From the NCBI GenBank assembly GCA_013792005.1, contig VMSU01000230.1:1-43328 (forward strand): a stretch of DNA of 43,328 nt. Direction: 5' to 3'. The position numbers and the translations under genes were made by a program. Shown piece after piece: positions 16,928 to 24,286 of the stretch. The notes under the pieces were generated by a model that made no database searches, was not told where the DNA came from, and was given only the letters and a program-made list of their open reading frames with translations. This stretch comes from Desulfobulbaceae bacterium (GTDB lineage: Bacteria > Desulfobacterota > Desulfobulbia > Desulfobulbales > VMSU01). Position 1 is the stretch's first letter; each line of letters opens with the position of its first letter.

Positions 16928-18424
16928 TTATCGGTTGTGGGCAGTGGGGTTTGTGGAGGCCGGACGGGTGAAGATAGGATTGGAGAGGATTCTACAGTTG
17001 TCACTGGAGATGTCCAGGCGGTAATAATTTTTCCGTCCCGATGGTGGTTGGATTTCGAGGTGGCGAAGTACGGGTGTTTCTTCGGTTATGGTTACAATAA
17101 TTTGTCCGTTCTCAATGAGTTTCAGAGTTAATGGATGAGCGCTGCCGGAGGAGGCGTTGATGCTGATCTCAATCAATGCCCTTTCGCCTGATAACTCGAT
17201 CTCTTCGCCGCTGATGGCCCGGATGACCTTACTGGTGTCGGTTAGGGCAAATTTTAGAAGTCTGTCCTGGTTTGGCTGTGAACCTTTTACCGCATACATC
17301 CTGCCGCGTTCCAATGCTTCGAGTACTTCCTGTTGGTTAAGAGAACGGATAGCAAAGACCGTGGTGTAATCTCCCAAGTGTTCTCCGTGTCTGCCATCCT
17401 GATGGAAGTCGGCAGTGGCAATCCCCCACACAGGGCGTTGTCGCCGGCCAACGCAGTACTCTTCAAGTGTCTGGTCCCACCGACCTCCTGGTTCGGCGTC
17501 AATAAAGGCTTCACCGGATAACACGGCGATCCCGGTGTAGTTGTCACTCTCGGTTACAACCTCTGAATAGGGTGGAGTGTTTAGTTGGATGGGGGGAAGC
17601 AGTCGTTTGCCGCTGTTGGTGCCGGGATGATTCCAGAACGTCAGGCCGCCGCGAGACGTGACATGATCGATGAATTCCTGATAGGGCGCTATTTTCTGGT
17701 CGCCATGGTACTGATCGTACTGAGATTTCCCAAGGTGAATGGCATCAATGCAACCTATTAATCCAAGGGTGGTGATCATGATTCCGGTCTTGCTTCGTAG
17801 GCCTTTCAAGCGCAGCAGGATGAGTCCGATCAGAATGGCCCCCGCAAAGAGGATCAGTGCCGGGGGCTGGTTTCGCCAGGTTAGACCTGGTGTTTTGCCT
17901 ATGGTAGGCAAGTCTGCAAAGTCTTGGACACTTTGTAAACCAAAGACCAGGAGATGCCTTTCCCAATTATTGAGGGTCAGACCTGTCTTGGAGAAGGGGA
18001 GTCCTGACCAGTAATAAAATGGCGAGGACTCCACCCCGGGAATCAACAGGACATCGTCGTGTCGGTGATTGGCTGTGTCAATGATATCAAGGTATTGATC
18101 CCAGCCGAAGGTTTCCACCGAGGGGAGTTGTTTGGTATACTTGAAGAATTTTCGCAGGGGAAAGATGCCGTACTCGACTGCTACGCGTTCATGGTCGGAG
18201 AGAAGGAGAATGCCAAGCCCGCGTTGGTGGCCGAGGTCAGCCAGCGCGTCAGGTGTATGGCTGCCATCGCTGATGGCGCTGCGGATATCAATTACGCCTG
18301 GCACCCAATGATAGTCGTTTGCCTGGCGCGGAGTTTTTGGATTAGGGCTATTTTCGCTGTGAGCATTTACTGGAATGGCGGAGACGAGGATGAGCCAGAA
18401 GAAAACTACATGGAGATAGTGCAT
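16928..18424 (-). CDS. Membrane protein with PHP-like (predicted metal-dependent phosphoesterase) sequence
   Basis: The 498-residue protein starts with a signal peptide or anchor (MHYLHVVFFWLILVSAIPVNA). GVIDIRSAISDGSHTPDALADLGHQRGLGILLLSDHE resembles the first part of a PHP domain (metal ligands, then a G-x-x-x-x-LSDH element). Later FWNHPGTNSG and VWGIATADFHQDGRHGEH fit its distal metal-binding motifs. Two membrane helices (roughly residues 190-210 and 215-235) interrupt the domain. The first PHP histidine pair is altered (DIRSAISDG), so activity is uncertain. The last ~110 residues look beta-rich. I chose the ATG at 18424 because it starts the signal peptide. The cytochrome gene follows on the same strand. 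Confidence 0.65.
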   Translation of the reverse strand: MHYLHVVFFWLILVSAIPVNAHSENSPNPKTPRQANDYHWVPGVIDIRSAISDGSHTPDALADLGHQRGLGILLLSDHERVAVEYGIFPLRKFFKYTKQLPSVETFGWDQYLDIIDTANHRHDDVLLIPGVESSPFYYWSGLPFSKTGLTLNNWERHLLVFGLQSVQDFADLPTIGKTPGLTWRNQPPALILFAGAILIGLILLRLKGLRSKTGIMITTLGLIGCIDAIHLGKSQYDQYHGDQKIAPYQEFIDHVTSRGGLTFWNHPGTNSGKRLLPPIQLNTPPYSEVVTESDNYTGIAVLSGEAFIDAEPGGRWDQTLEEYCVGRRQRPVWGIATADFHQDGRHGEHLGDYTTVFAIRSLNQQEVLEALERGRMYAVKGSQPNQDRLLKFALTDTSKVIRAISGEEIELSGERALIEISINASSGSAHPLTLKLIENGQIIVTITEETPVLRHLEIQPPSGRKNYYRLDISSDNCRILSNPIFTRPASTNPTAHNR

Positions 18425-18603
18425 GATGTCTTTCTTTCGTGATCGAGGGGATGCGCCGGTCAATAGCGTTGGACCGATGGCACATGGTTCACTTTTATCT
18501 GCCACTTCGGCTCGGCGTAGTATTTTTCTGGTTTTGCAGATGGTGTTTGTTGCCGAGTTTCGACGTTAGACTAAAGAGGTCCTTATTGTCAAGGCGCATG
18601 ACC

Positions 18604-18803
18604 TTGTCAACAAGGATGGTGTCGCAAAAAGTCCGATCTACTGCGTCCCCGTCCAACACCAGCGGGGATTGAACTGAATTGCGTGGCGGTTTTGCTCGTT
18701 CGGCATACCATATGTATAGCCTCACTCACAAAAGACACCCCGCGTCTTGTATGTCGCACCTTTTGCTTAGCCATCCCCGGACTTTTTGCGAGATTGTCAA
18801 CAA
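18604..18803. repeat. MITE-like element with 14-bp perfect inverted repeats
   Basis: TCGCAAAAAGTCCG (18622-18635) is the exact reverse complement of CGGACTTTTTGCGA (18778-18791). The pair is flanked by TTGTCAACAA at 18604-18613 and again, as a direct repeat, at 18794-18803. The ~170-bp interior encodes nothing recognisable. Terminal inverted repeats with flanking direct repeats and no gene fit a non-autonomous mobile element, but the spacing of the direct repeats is uneven (8 and 2 bp), so target-site duplication is not proven. Confidence 0.6.
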
Positions 18804-18970
18804 TAGGAGTGGAGCGTGTGGATCAGGAATTTTAAAAGTCGATGCTATTTGTGTTACAATGTAGGCGGTCGTCTTGATTTGGTTTCAGGTTATGGTGTGG
18901 ATTGTCCCTCCCTGCTGGACTTGTCTCATTGTCGTCATTAGCAAAGATCTCTTACGAGGTTGGGGCGTGA

Positions 18971-19016
18971 TTTTTTTTAAAAAAATTGAACGTAATTTTT
19001 CTTGCGCTGCTATAAT
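18971..19016 (+). promoter_or_regulatory. Candidate promoter of the chemosensory locus
   Basis: TTGAAC (18986-18991) and a perfect TATAAT (19011-19016) are separated by 19 bp. An uninterrupted T8A7 tract at 18971-18985 directly precedes the -35 and resembles an UP element. It would give a leader of about 145 nt before the ATG at 19166. The spacer is a little long for an optimal sigma-70 site. Confidence 0.5.
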
Positions 19017-19165
19017 AAGCCTTTAGTTAAATTAAAGGTAACTGGGATTTCCCCTCATTGGATAACGCTAAATTTTAACGGTTGATGGTAATAGGTGTAA
19101 TAATTTTTTGGAAATAAAAGGGAGAAAATGGATTTCCATATTAAGCATTCTTGCAAGGAGATTTT

Positions 19166-20539
19166 ATGAAATTAGACTGGGATATGACTATTCTAGTAGT
19201 GGATGATACTGGTTTCATGCGCAAAATTATTGCAGATATTTTGCAAAAAATTGGCTTCAAAAACATTGTTGTAGCGGTAGATGGATTGGATGCCATTGAA
19301 AAGTTAAAAGAGCATCGGGTTGGTCTGATCCGCTCTGACTGGAACATCCCTAATATGGATGGGCTGGCGTTACTTAAGCATGTCCGACAGGATGAGCAGA
19401 ATAAAGATGTGCTTTTCATCATGGCAACTGCCCAGGCTGACAAGACGAATATCTCGATTGCTATGGAGGCGGGCGCTAATTCCCATATCGCCAAGCCTTT
19501 TGATGAAGGGCAGATAAAACTGAAGATTGACGAGATCTTCGGGATCACGACCGAAACGGCCACAATTCAATCTCAACCTCGGGTGGTGGCTGGCAAGGTC
19601 AAAATGAAGATTGGTCATATCCAGATTACCGATCACTTGGCGCTTGGTGTTTTAAATCATCAAATTAATACCGGAGAGGTCACGCCAAAGTATTTTGAGC
19701 TTGAGTCTCTCTGTATGGCGGGTTGGAACCCGGTCCAGGATACGCTGGAGAATGGACAGGTTGATGGCGCCTTTGTGCTGGCGCCAATCGCCATGGATCT
19801 CTTTGGGTTTGGGGTGGATATTCGCCTGATCCTGCTGGCTCATAAAAACGGTAGTATCTTTGTCCGTTCGCGCAATACCCCATTCTTGGATTATGCCTCT
19901 GAGGCCGAATTTTATAAGTATAAGGCTGTTAATATCCCGCACAAGATGTCGATCCATCATCTGCTGGCCCATCAATACTTAAGCGGCTTGGGTCTTAAGC
20001 CTGGGGTGCCGGGCGCCGGCAAGGCAATCAATGTTCGCTTCGAGGTGGCGCCTCCCATTCAGATGCCTGCGATCATGAAGGAAAATGATGAAGTGGGGGG
20101 ATTTATTGTTGCCGAGCCGATTGGCTCAAGCGCGATCAAGGCCGGCATCGCTGATCTGCAATTTATCTCCTCGTCGCTCTGGCCCGAGCATCCCTGCTGT
20201 GTAGTGGCCATGCGCAATGAGTTTATTCAACAATATCCTGATGCGGTCCATGAATTTACCGCCTTGCTCATGCAGGCAGGGAAATATGCCGAGCAAAATA
20301 AGGCTATAGCGGCAGAAATCGCGGTGCCGTTTCTTGATCCGCACAAGACGCTTGGTCTGCAGCAAGCGGTAATCCAAAAAGTTTTGGAAGATCCTCAGGG
20401 GATCACGATGCGCGATCTGTATCCGGTGCTTGAGGATCTCGATAAGATTCAGCGGTATATGTTCGACAGTATGGGGGTCGGCAAGATCATCGATCTGGAA
20501 AAACTGGTTGACTTGAAATTTGCCCGCGCGGCGGGGTGA
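19166..20539 (+). CDS. CheY-like receiver fused to an NrtA/SsuA-like substrate-binding domain
   Basis: The 457-residue protein joins two parts rarely seen together. Residues 1-~125 are an intact receiver: acid pair D13/D14, phospho-acceptor D58 (in SDWNIPNMDG), T88 and K110 (AKPF). Residues ~145-440 resemble the substrate-binding proteins of nitrate/sulfonate/bicarbonate ABC transporters: KIGHIQITDHLALGVL, NGQVDGAFVLAPIAMDLFG and LWPEHPCCVVAMRNEFIQQYPD. There is no signal peptide, and the receiver must be cytoplasmic, so the binding domain is intracellular. I infer a ligand-responsive CheY-like output or phosphate sink. The ATG at 19166 follows AAGGAG at 19155-19160. It is the first gene of the chemosensory locus; the next gene follows after 25 bp. 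The ligand is unknown. Confidence 0.85.
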   Translation: MKLDWDMTILVVDDTGFMRKIIADILQKIGFKNIVVAVDGLDAIEKLKEHRVGLIRSDWNIPNMDGLALLKHVRQDEQNKDVLFIMATAQADKTNISIAMEAGANSHIAKPFDEGQIKLKIDEIFGITTETATIQSQPRVVAGKVKMKIGHIQITDHLALGVLNHQINTGEVTPKYFELESLCMAGWNPVQDTLENGQVDGAFVLAPIAMDLFGFGVDIRLILLAHKNGSIFVRSRNTPFLDYASEAEFYKYKAVNIPHKMSIHHLLAHQYLSGLGLKPGVPGAGKAINVRFEVAPPIQMPAIMKENDEVGGFIVAEPIGSSAIKAGIADLQFISSSLWPEHPCCVVAMRNEFIQQYPDAVHEFTALLMQAGKYAEQNKAIAAEIAVPFLDPHKTLGLQQAVIQKVLEDPQGITMRDLYPVLEDLDKIQRYMFDSMGVGKIIDLEKLVDLKFARAAG

Positions 20540-20564
20540 TCATGATTTCCTGTAATCGAAAAAA

Positions 20565-22214
20565 ATGACGCGGACGACTGCGGTCAATAGTCGGTATGCC
20601 TTGGAAGAAGTTCTTGCCAATTTGGACAGTCGCGACCTGATCAAGGCTCGAATTGTTCTGGGACATTTTTCGCATCTTGAGGAGGGGGCGCAACGTCGGA
20701 TTCTTTTTGAATTGAACAGACGTGACGATCAGATGTGTTTGGCTATGCTGGTGTATCTCATCTCGACAAATCAGCAGGCCCGTGAGAAGTATTCGGATAT
20801 CGCGGAAAGCATTCTGGCCAAGGTTCTGGATGAGCCCCAAGACCTCTTGAGTCTTTTGACCTCCTGCCGTGGTGTGGAGATGTGCTACTGTATTGAGCTT
20901 GTCGGTAAAATTCGCTTACGCGAGGCAGTGCCGGAACTCATTCAACTGTTGGCGAGCCACTCCGACCCAGTTATTCTCAAGGCGGCTATTGTAGCTCTCG
21001 GCGTCATCGGCAGTCCTGACGCGGTAAATGCCATCACCGGAATCATCTTGTCAGGTAGTGATTCTTTGATTTTGCCTGCGATTCAGGCCTTAGGCCAGAT
21101 AGCTTCACCAACCGCCATGCAACGCCTGGTGGAATGTCTTGGCACAGACGAGGCCATCGACATGATCATTTTGGATATTTTTGCCGCTATTCAGGATGAC
21201 GTGGCCCTTGAGATTCTCAACAAGACTCTTCAGTCACGCTCCGCTGTTTTGCGGAATTACAGTAAGAGTAAATTGATCGCCATTGGCAACAAGGCTGTGC
21301 CGATTTTGATTGCCAATCTTGCCTCGCCCGACTCGGATTTGCAGATTCACTCCTTAAACGCGTTGTTGGAAATTGGTGATGATAGTGCAGTCATGCCTAT
21401 CCGTAAGCTGATCACCACTCAACCTCATAACGCCAATGTCAGATTTGCCGCCTTTGAGGCCTTGGCCAATCTGCCGGTGCGCAAAGGCGATTACATCTGG
21501 GCCAGCGGACTTCTTGACTCGGAAAGCAATATCCGGTTAGCCGCAGCCAAGGCTATCGAAAGAACTCTTGACGATGTTCTCTCCGCTGGTATCAGGAATA
21601 TGGTACGAAATCAGGACCAGGAGGCAGTTCAGGTCGTGAGGGCCGTCTTGGATAGTCAGTCGAAGAACATCGTCCTTAACCTCATTCGTCACGAGATTGG
21701 TGTCGATCTGGTTATCGACTACCTTACCTCCCAAGCTCATCAGGATATCAGGGCGTTTTTTTTCCAGGTCCTGTTGGAGGCTGGCTATGCCGATTTGGCT
21801 CAAGTTGTCATCGACTCTCAAAAGCAACAAGGTGTCAAAGAGAGCATCAAGGTTTGTGCTGTCGATGATTCGCGGATGATCCTCAGTGTCTACCGCAGTG
21901 TCTTGAATGAGTTGGGCTATGAGTCGGAGTTGTTTACCAATCCAGAGGTAGCCCTTGACTGGCTCAAGATAAATCAGGTCGGATTTGTCTGCACGGATCT
22001 TAATATGCCGGAGATGACCGGGATCGATCTGACCCGAGCGTTACGAAAAATATTTAACAAAGAGCAGTTGCCGATCATCATGGTCACCACCCAGAATGAT
22101 CGGCAGGAGCATGGAGAGGCGATTGCGGCGGGCGTTAATTGTATTGCAGCCAAGCCGTTTGATGCCAAAAGCTTGCAGGCGGCAATAGCGACTATTCATC
22201 ATGTTTCGCCGTAG
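20565..22214 (+). CDS. HEAT-repeat protein with C-terminal receiver domain
   Basis: In this 549-residue protein residues ~80-400 are repeated pairs of amphipathic helices of HEAT type, for example REAVPELIQLLASHSDPVILKAAIVALGVIG and VPILIANLASPDSDLQIHSLNALLEIGD. HEAT solenoids bind other proteins. Residues ~428-547 are an intact receiver with acid pair VDDS, phospho-acceptor D478 in CTDLNMPEMTG, and K in AAKPF. No output enzyme or DNA-binding domain is seen, so phosphorylation probably changes what the solenoid binds. It lies 25 bp after the receiver/binding-protein gene and 90 bp before the PP2C regulator. The ATG at 20565 has no strong ribosome-binding site. The partner protein is unknown. 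Confidence 0.85.
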   Translation: MTRTTAVNSRYALEEVLANLDSRDLIKARIVLGHFSHLEEGAQRRILFELNRRDDQMCLAMLVYLISTNQQAREKYSDIAESILAKVLDEPQDLLSLLTSCRGVEMCYCIELVGKIRLREAVPELIQLLASHSDPVILKAAIVALGVIGSPDAVNAITGIILSGSDSLILPAIQALGQIASPTAMQRLVECLGTDEAIDMIILDIFAAIQDDVALEILNKTLQSRSAVLRNYSKSKLIAIGNKAVPILIANLASPDSDLQIHSLNALLEIGDDSAVMPIRKLITTQPHNANVRFAAFEALANLPVRKGDYIWASGLLDSESNIRLAAAKAIERTLDDVLSAGIRNMVRNQDQEAVQVVRAVLDSQSKNIVLNLIRHEIGVDLVIDYLTSQAHQDIRAFFFQVLLEAGYADLAQVVIDSQKQQGVKESIKVCAVDDSRMILSVYRSVLNELGYESELFTNPEVALDWLKINQVGFVCTDLNMPEMTGIDLTRALRKIFNKEQLPIIMVTTQNDRQEHGEAIAAGVNCIAAKPFDAKSLQAAIATIHHVSP

Positions 22215-22304
22215 AGCTATCGATTTGTCTCTAGTCTCAAGGGGGTAATTTCTCTCCTGGGCATTATTGAAGTTCTCAAGTGAATTGAGATTCTGGAATA
22301 AAAA

Positions 22305-23855
22305 ATGCGCAATAATTATACGATATTGATCATTGATGATGTCAGTTTAAACGTCCTGCTGTTGAAAGGGATATTGGAAGAGATAGGGTTGTCCGTTCTT
22401 TCGGCCATGAATGGGCCAGACGGCCGCCGGATTGCCGAAGCCGAGCAGCCGGATCTTATTTTACTTGATATCATGATGCCTGGCGAAGACGGGTTTGAAA
22501 CCTGCAATAAGCTGAAGGCCAATGCCGCGACAATTGACATCCCGATAATCTTTATTTCAGCTCTTGACGATCAGGCGAGTGTCGTTAAAGGACTCTCTAT
22601 TGGCGGCTGGGACTATATCTGCAAGCCATTCAACATGGCTGAGGTCCAGGCCCGGGTCAAAAACTATCTTCGGTTGCAGTCTGCTTATAAAATGGTGATT
22701 GAAGAGCAGTCCAAACGCCTGCGGCAGATCTTTGATGCCCAGCAGGCCATTTTAGTCTCTCCTGATGCTGTTTCCGATGCCCAATTTGGGGTTTACTATC
22801 TGCCGGTGAATGAAGCTGGGGGAGATTTTTATGATGTCATGCAAATCAGTGATGATCTGTTCGGTTATTTTGTTTCCGACATCAGTGGCCATGACCTTGG
22901 CACCTCATTTGCCACTTCAGCATTAAAAGCTCTGATCAGGCAAAATTCATCCCAGCTCTATTCTACTTCCGAAACGATTCGGATCATTAATAAGATTCTC
23001 CTTACGCTCTTTACTGACGGACAGCATCTTACCGCGGTCTATGGCATTCTTGACAAGAAAAACATGACCTTCAGTCTGGTCAATGCCGCCCATCCTCCAA
23101 TCCTCTATCTGCCGGTGGCCGGCGATCCTGTTTGGTTGCCGGCTAATAGTGATGTCATTGGTGTCTTTCAAGATGCGGTTTTTGAAACGCAGGTCATTAG
23201 TGTCCGGGAGGGGGATCGATTGATGTTATATACCGATGGTTTGATCGAAACCTTCTCCGGAAGGGCGATGAGCCGGGAGGAAGGGTATCAGTTGCTTGAG
23301 GCTGCCGGTAGCGCCACTACGGACTGTCCTTGCCAGGAGGCGGTGAATGATGTTGTCAGGACCATGTTTGCTGATGGCCGGAAGGCAGAGGATGATGTCC
23401 TCCTGCTTGGGATTGATATCAGCGTGTTTCGGACTCAAGTGACAAAAACAGGCTTTACGGTCATTTTGCCCGCGACTTTTAAGGCAATCGACTCGGTTGC
23501 AGAGAAAGTACAGAAATATCTCAATGCTCATGAGCTCTGTGAATCTGCCTTTGGAATTGTGTTAGGGTGTCGGGAGGCTTTGACCAATGCCGTTCGTCAT
23601 GGCTCGCAGGGTGACCCCAACAAGAGGGTGACCTTTGAGCTTGCCCGGCGAGAAGCGTTGATAGTGATACAGGTTACAGACCAAGGACCGGGTTTTCACT
23701 GGCAGCAAGCATTGCACCGGGCGGCAAATATTTCTGACGAGGGTGGGCGTGGTTTTGCCATATTGCATCAATATTTTGATACAGTTGAGTTTAATCCCTC
23801 TGGGAATAAAATTGTGTTGTCGGTAAAGGGGGCTGGTCAGCCCGCTCGCTACTAG
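22305..23855 (+). CDS. Receiver-PP2C phosphatase-HATPase partner-switching regulator (CrsR/HsbR-like)
   Basis: The 516-residue protein has three parts. The receiver (1-~125) has D11/D12, D55 in LLDIMMPGEDG and K in CKPF. A SpoIIE/RsbU-type PP2C phosphatase (~150-370) has metal-binding motifs NEAGGDFYDV, VSDISGHDLGTS, LYTDGLIE and EDDVLLLG. A C-terminal GHKL kinase-like ATPase (~385-510) has an N-box GCREALTNAVRHG and DQGPGF. This order is that of Shewanella CrsR and Pseudomonas HsbR, which dephosphorylate or phosphorylate a STAS antagonist and so control an anti-sigma or other target. The STAS partner is the next gene. Receiver phosphorylation by the locus kinases would couple chemoreceptor input to this switch; that is inference. 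The ATG at 22305 has a poor upstream Shine-Dalgarno. Confidence 0.9.
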   Translation: MRNNYTILIIDDVSLNVLLLKGILEEIGLSVLSAMNGPDGRRIAEAEQPDLILLDIMMPGEDGFETCNKLKANAATIDIPIIFISALDDQASVVKGLSIGGWDYICKPFNMAEVQARVKNYLRLQSAYKMVIEEQSKRLRQIFDAQQAILVSPDAVSDAQFGVYYLPVNEAGGDFYDVMQISDDLFGYFVSDISGHDLGTSFATSALKALIRQNSSQLYSTSETIRIINKILLTLFTDGQHLTAVYGILDKKNMTFSLVNAAHPPILYLPVAGDPVWLPANSDVIGVFQDAVFETQVISVREGDRLMLYTDGLIETFSGRAMSREEGYQLLEAAGSATTDCPCQEAVNDVVRTMFADGRKAEDDVLLLGIDISVFRTQVTKTGFTVILPATFKAIDSVAEKVQKYLNAHELCESAFGIVLGCREALTNAVRHGSQGDPNKRVTFELARREALIVIQVTDQGPGFHWQQALHRAANISDEGGRGFAILHQYFDTVEFNPSGNKIVLSVKGAGQPARY

Positions 23856-23943
23856 ACGAACTGTCGTAGGGTAAATGGCCGATGGTTCAGTGTGCGCCAT
23901 CGCCTTTCATATCATAGACGAAGACGAAAAAGAGGATTATGCC

Positions 23944-24243
23944 ATGAGTGAAATTGTACAAGACGGTGGTTCTGTCACTATCAAACCCGGCAGTGATATT
24001 GTCGCCTCTGGGGTAGACAAACTGAAAAAGGAACTGAAAGGGGTTGTGGAAGGTGGTCTTTCCTCGTTGATAATTGATATGTCCGAAGTCAGGATGCTTG
24101 ATTCTATGGGAATCGGCTTGTTGATTGCCACCTACAACTCTTTGAAGAAGAATGGGACGCCGATGGAGTTGATCCATGTCTCCGCTGATATTGCTACATT
24201 GCTCAAGAATATGCGGTTGAATCAGTACTTCAACATCTCCTGA
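23944..24243 (+). CDS. STAS-domain anti-sigma factor antagonist (HsbA/SpoIIAA-like)
   Basis: The 99-residue single-domain protein matches SpoIIAA/RsbV. LIIDMSEVRMLDSMGIGLLIATYNSLKK holds the conserved phospho-serine S54 in the D-S-x-G motif. Such proteins are switched by serine phosphorylation: the kinase part of a partner-switching regulator inactivates them and the PP2C part reactivates them. The gene immediately upstream encodes exactly such a PP2C-kinase protein. The ATG at 23944 begins MSEIVQDGG; an upstream in-frame start would add 23 residues without homology. No anti-sigma or sigma factor lies in the window, so the final target (sigma factor, cyclase or CheA array) is unknown. Confidence 0.93.
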   Translation: MSEIVQDGGSVTIKPGSDIVASGVDKLKKELKGVVEGGLSSLIIDMSEVRMLDSMGIGLLIATYNSLKKNGTPMELIHVSADIATLLKNMRLNQYFNIS

Positions 24244-24286
24244 GCCGTTTTCTTATGAAAAATGTAATCAAGGAGGTACGCGCGGT

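Larger units (their letters stand above)
18425..19165. other. 741-bp intergenic region between the PHP-like gene and the chemosensory locus
   Basis: No gene is convincing here. The region contains a MITE-like inverted-repeat element (18604-18803), an A/T tract with a promoter-like site just before the chemosensory locus, and about 150 bp of unremarkable sequence on each side. Short open frames near 18439-18864 lack ribosome-binding sites and recognisable sequence. Confidence 0.6.
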
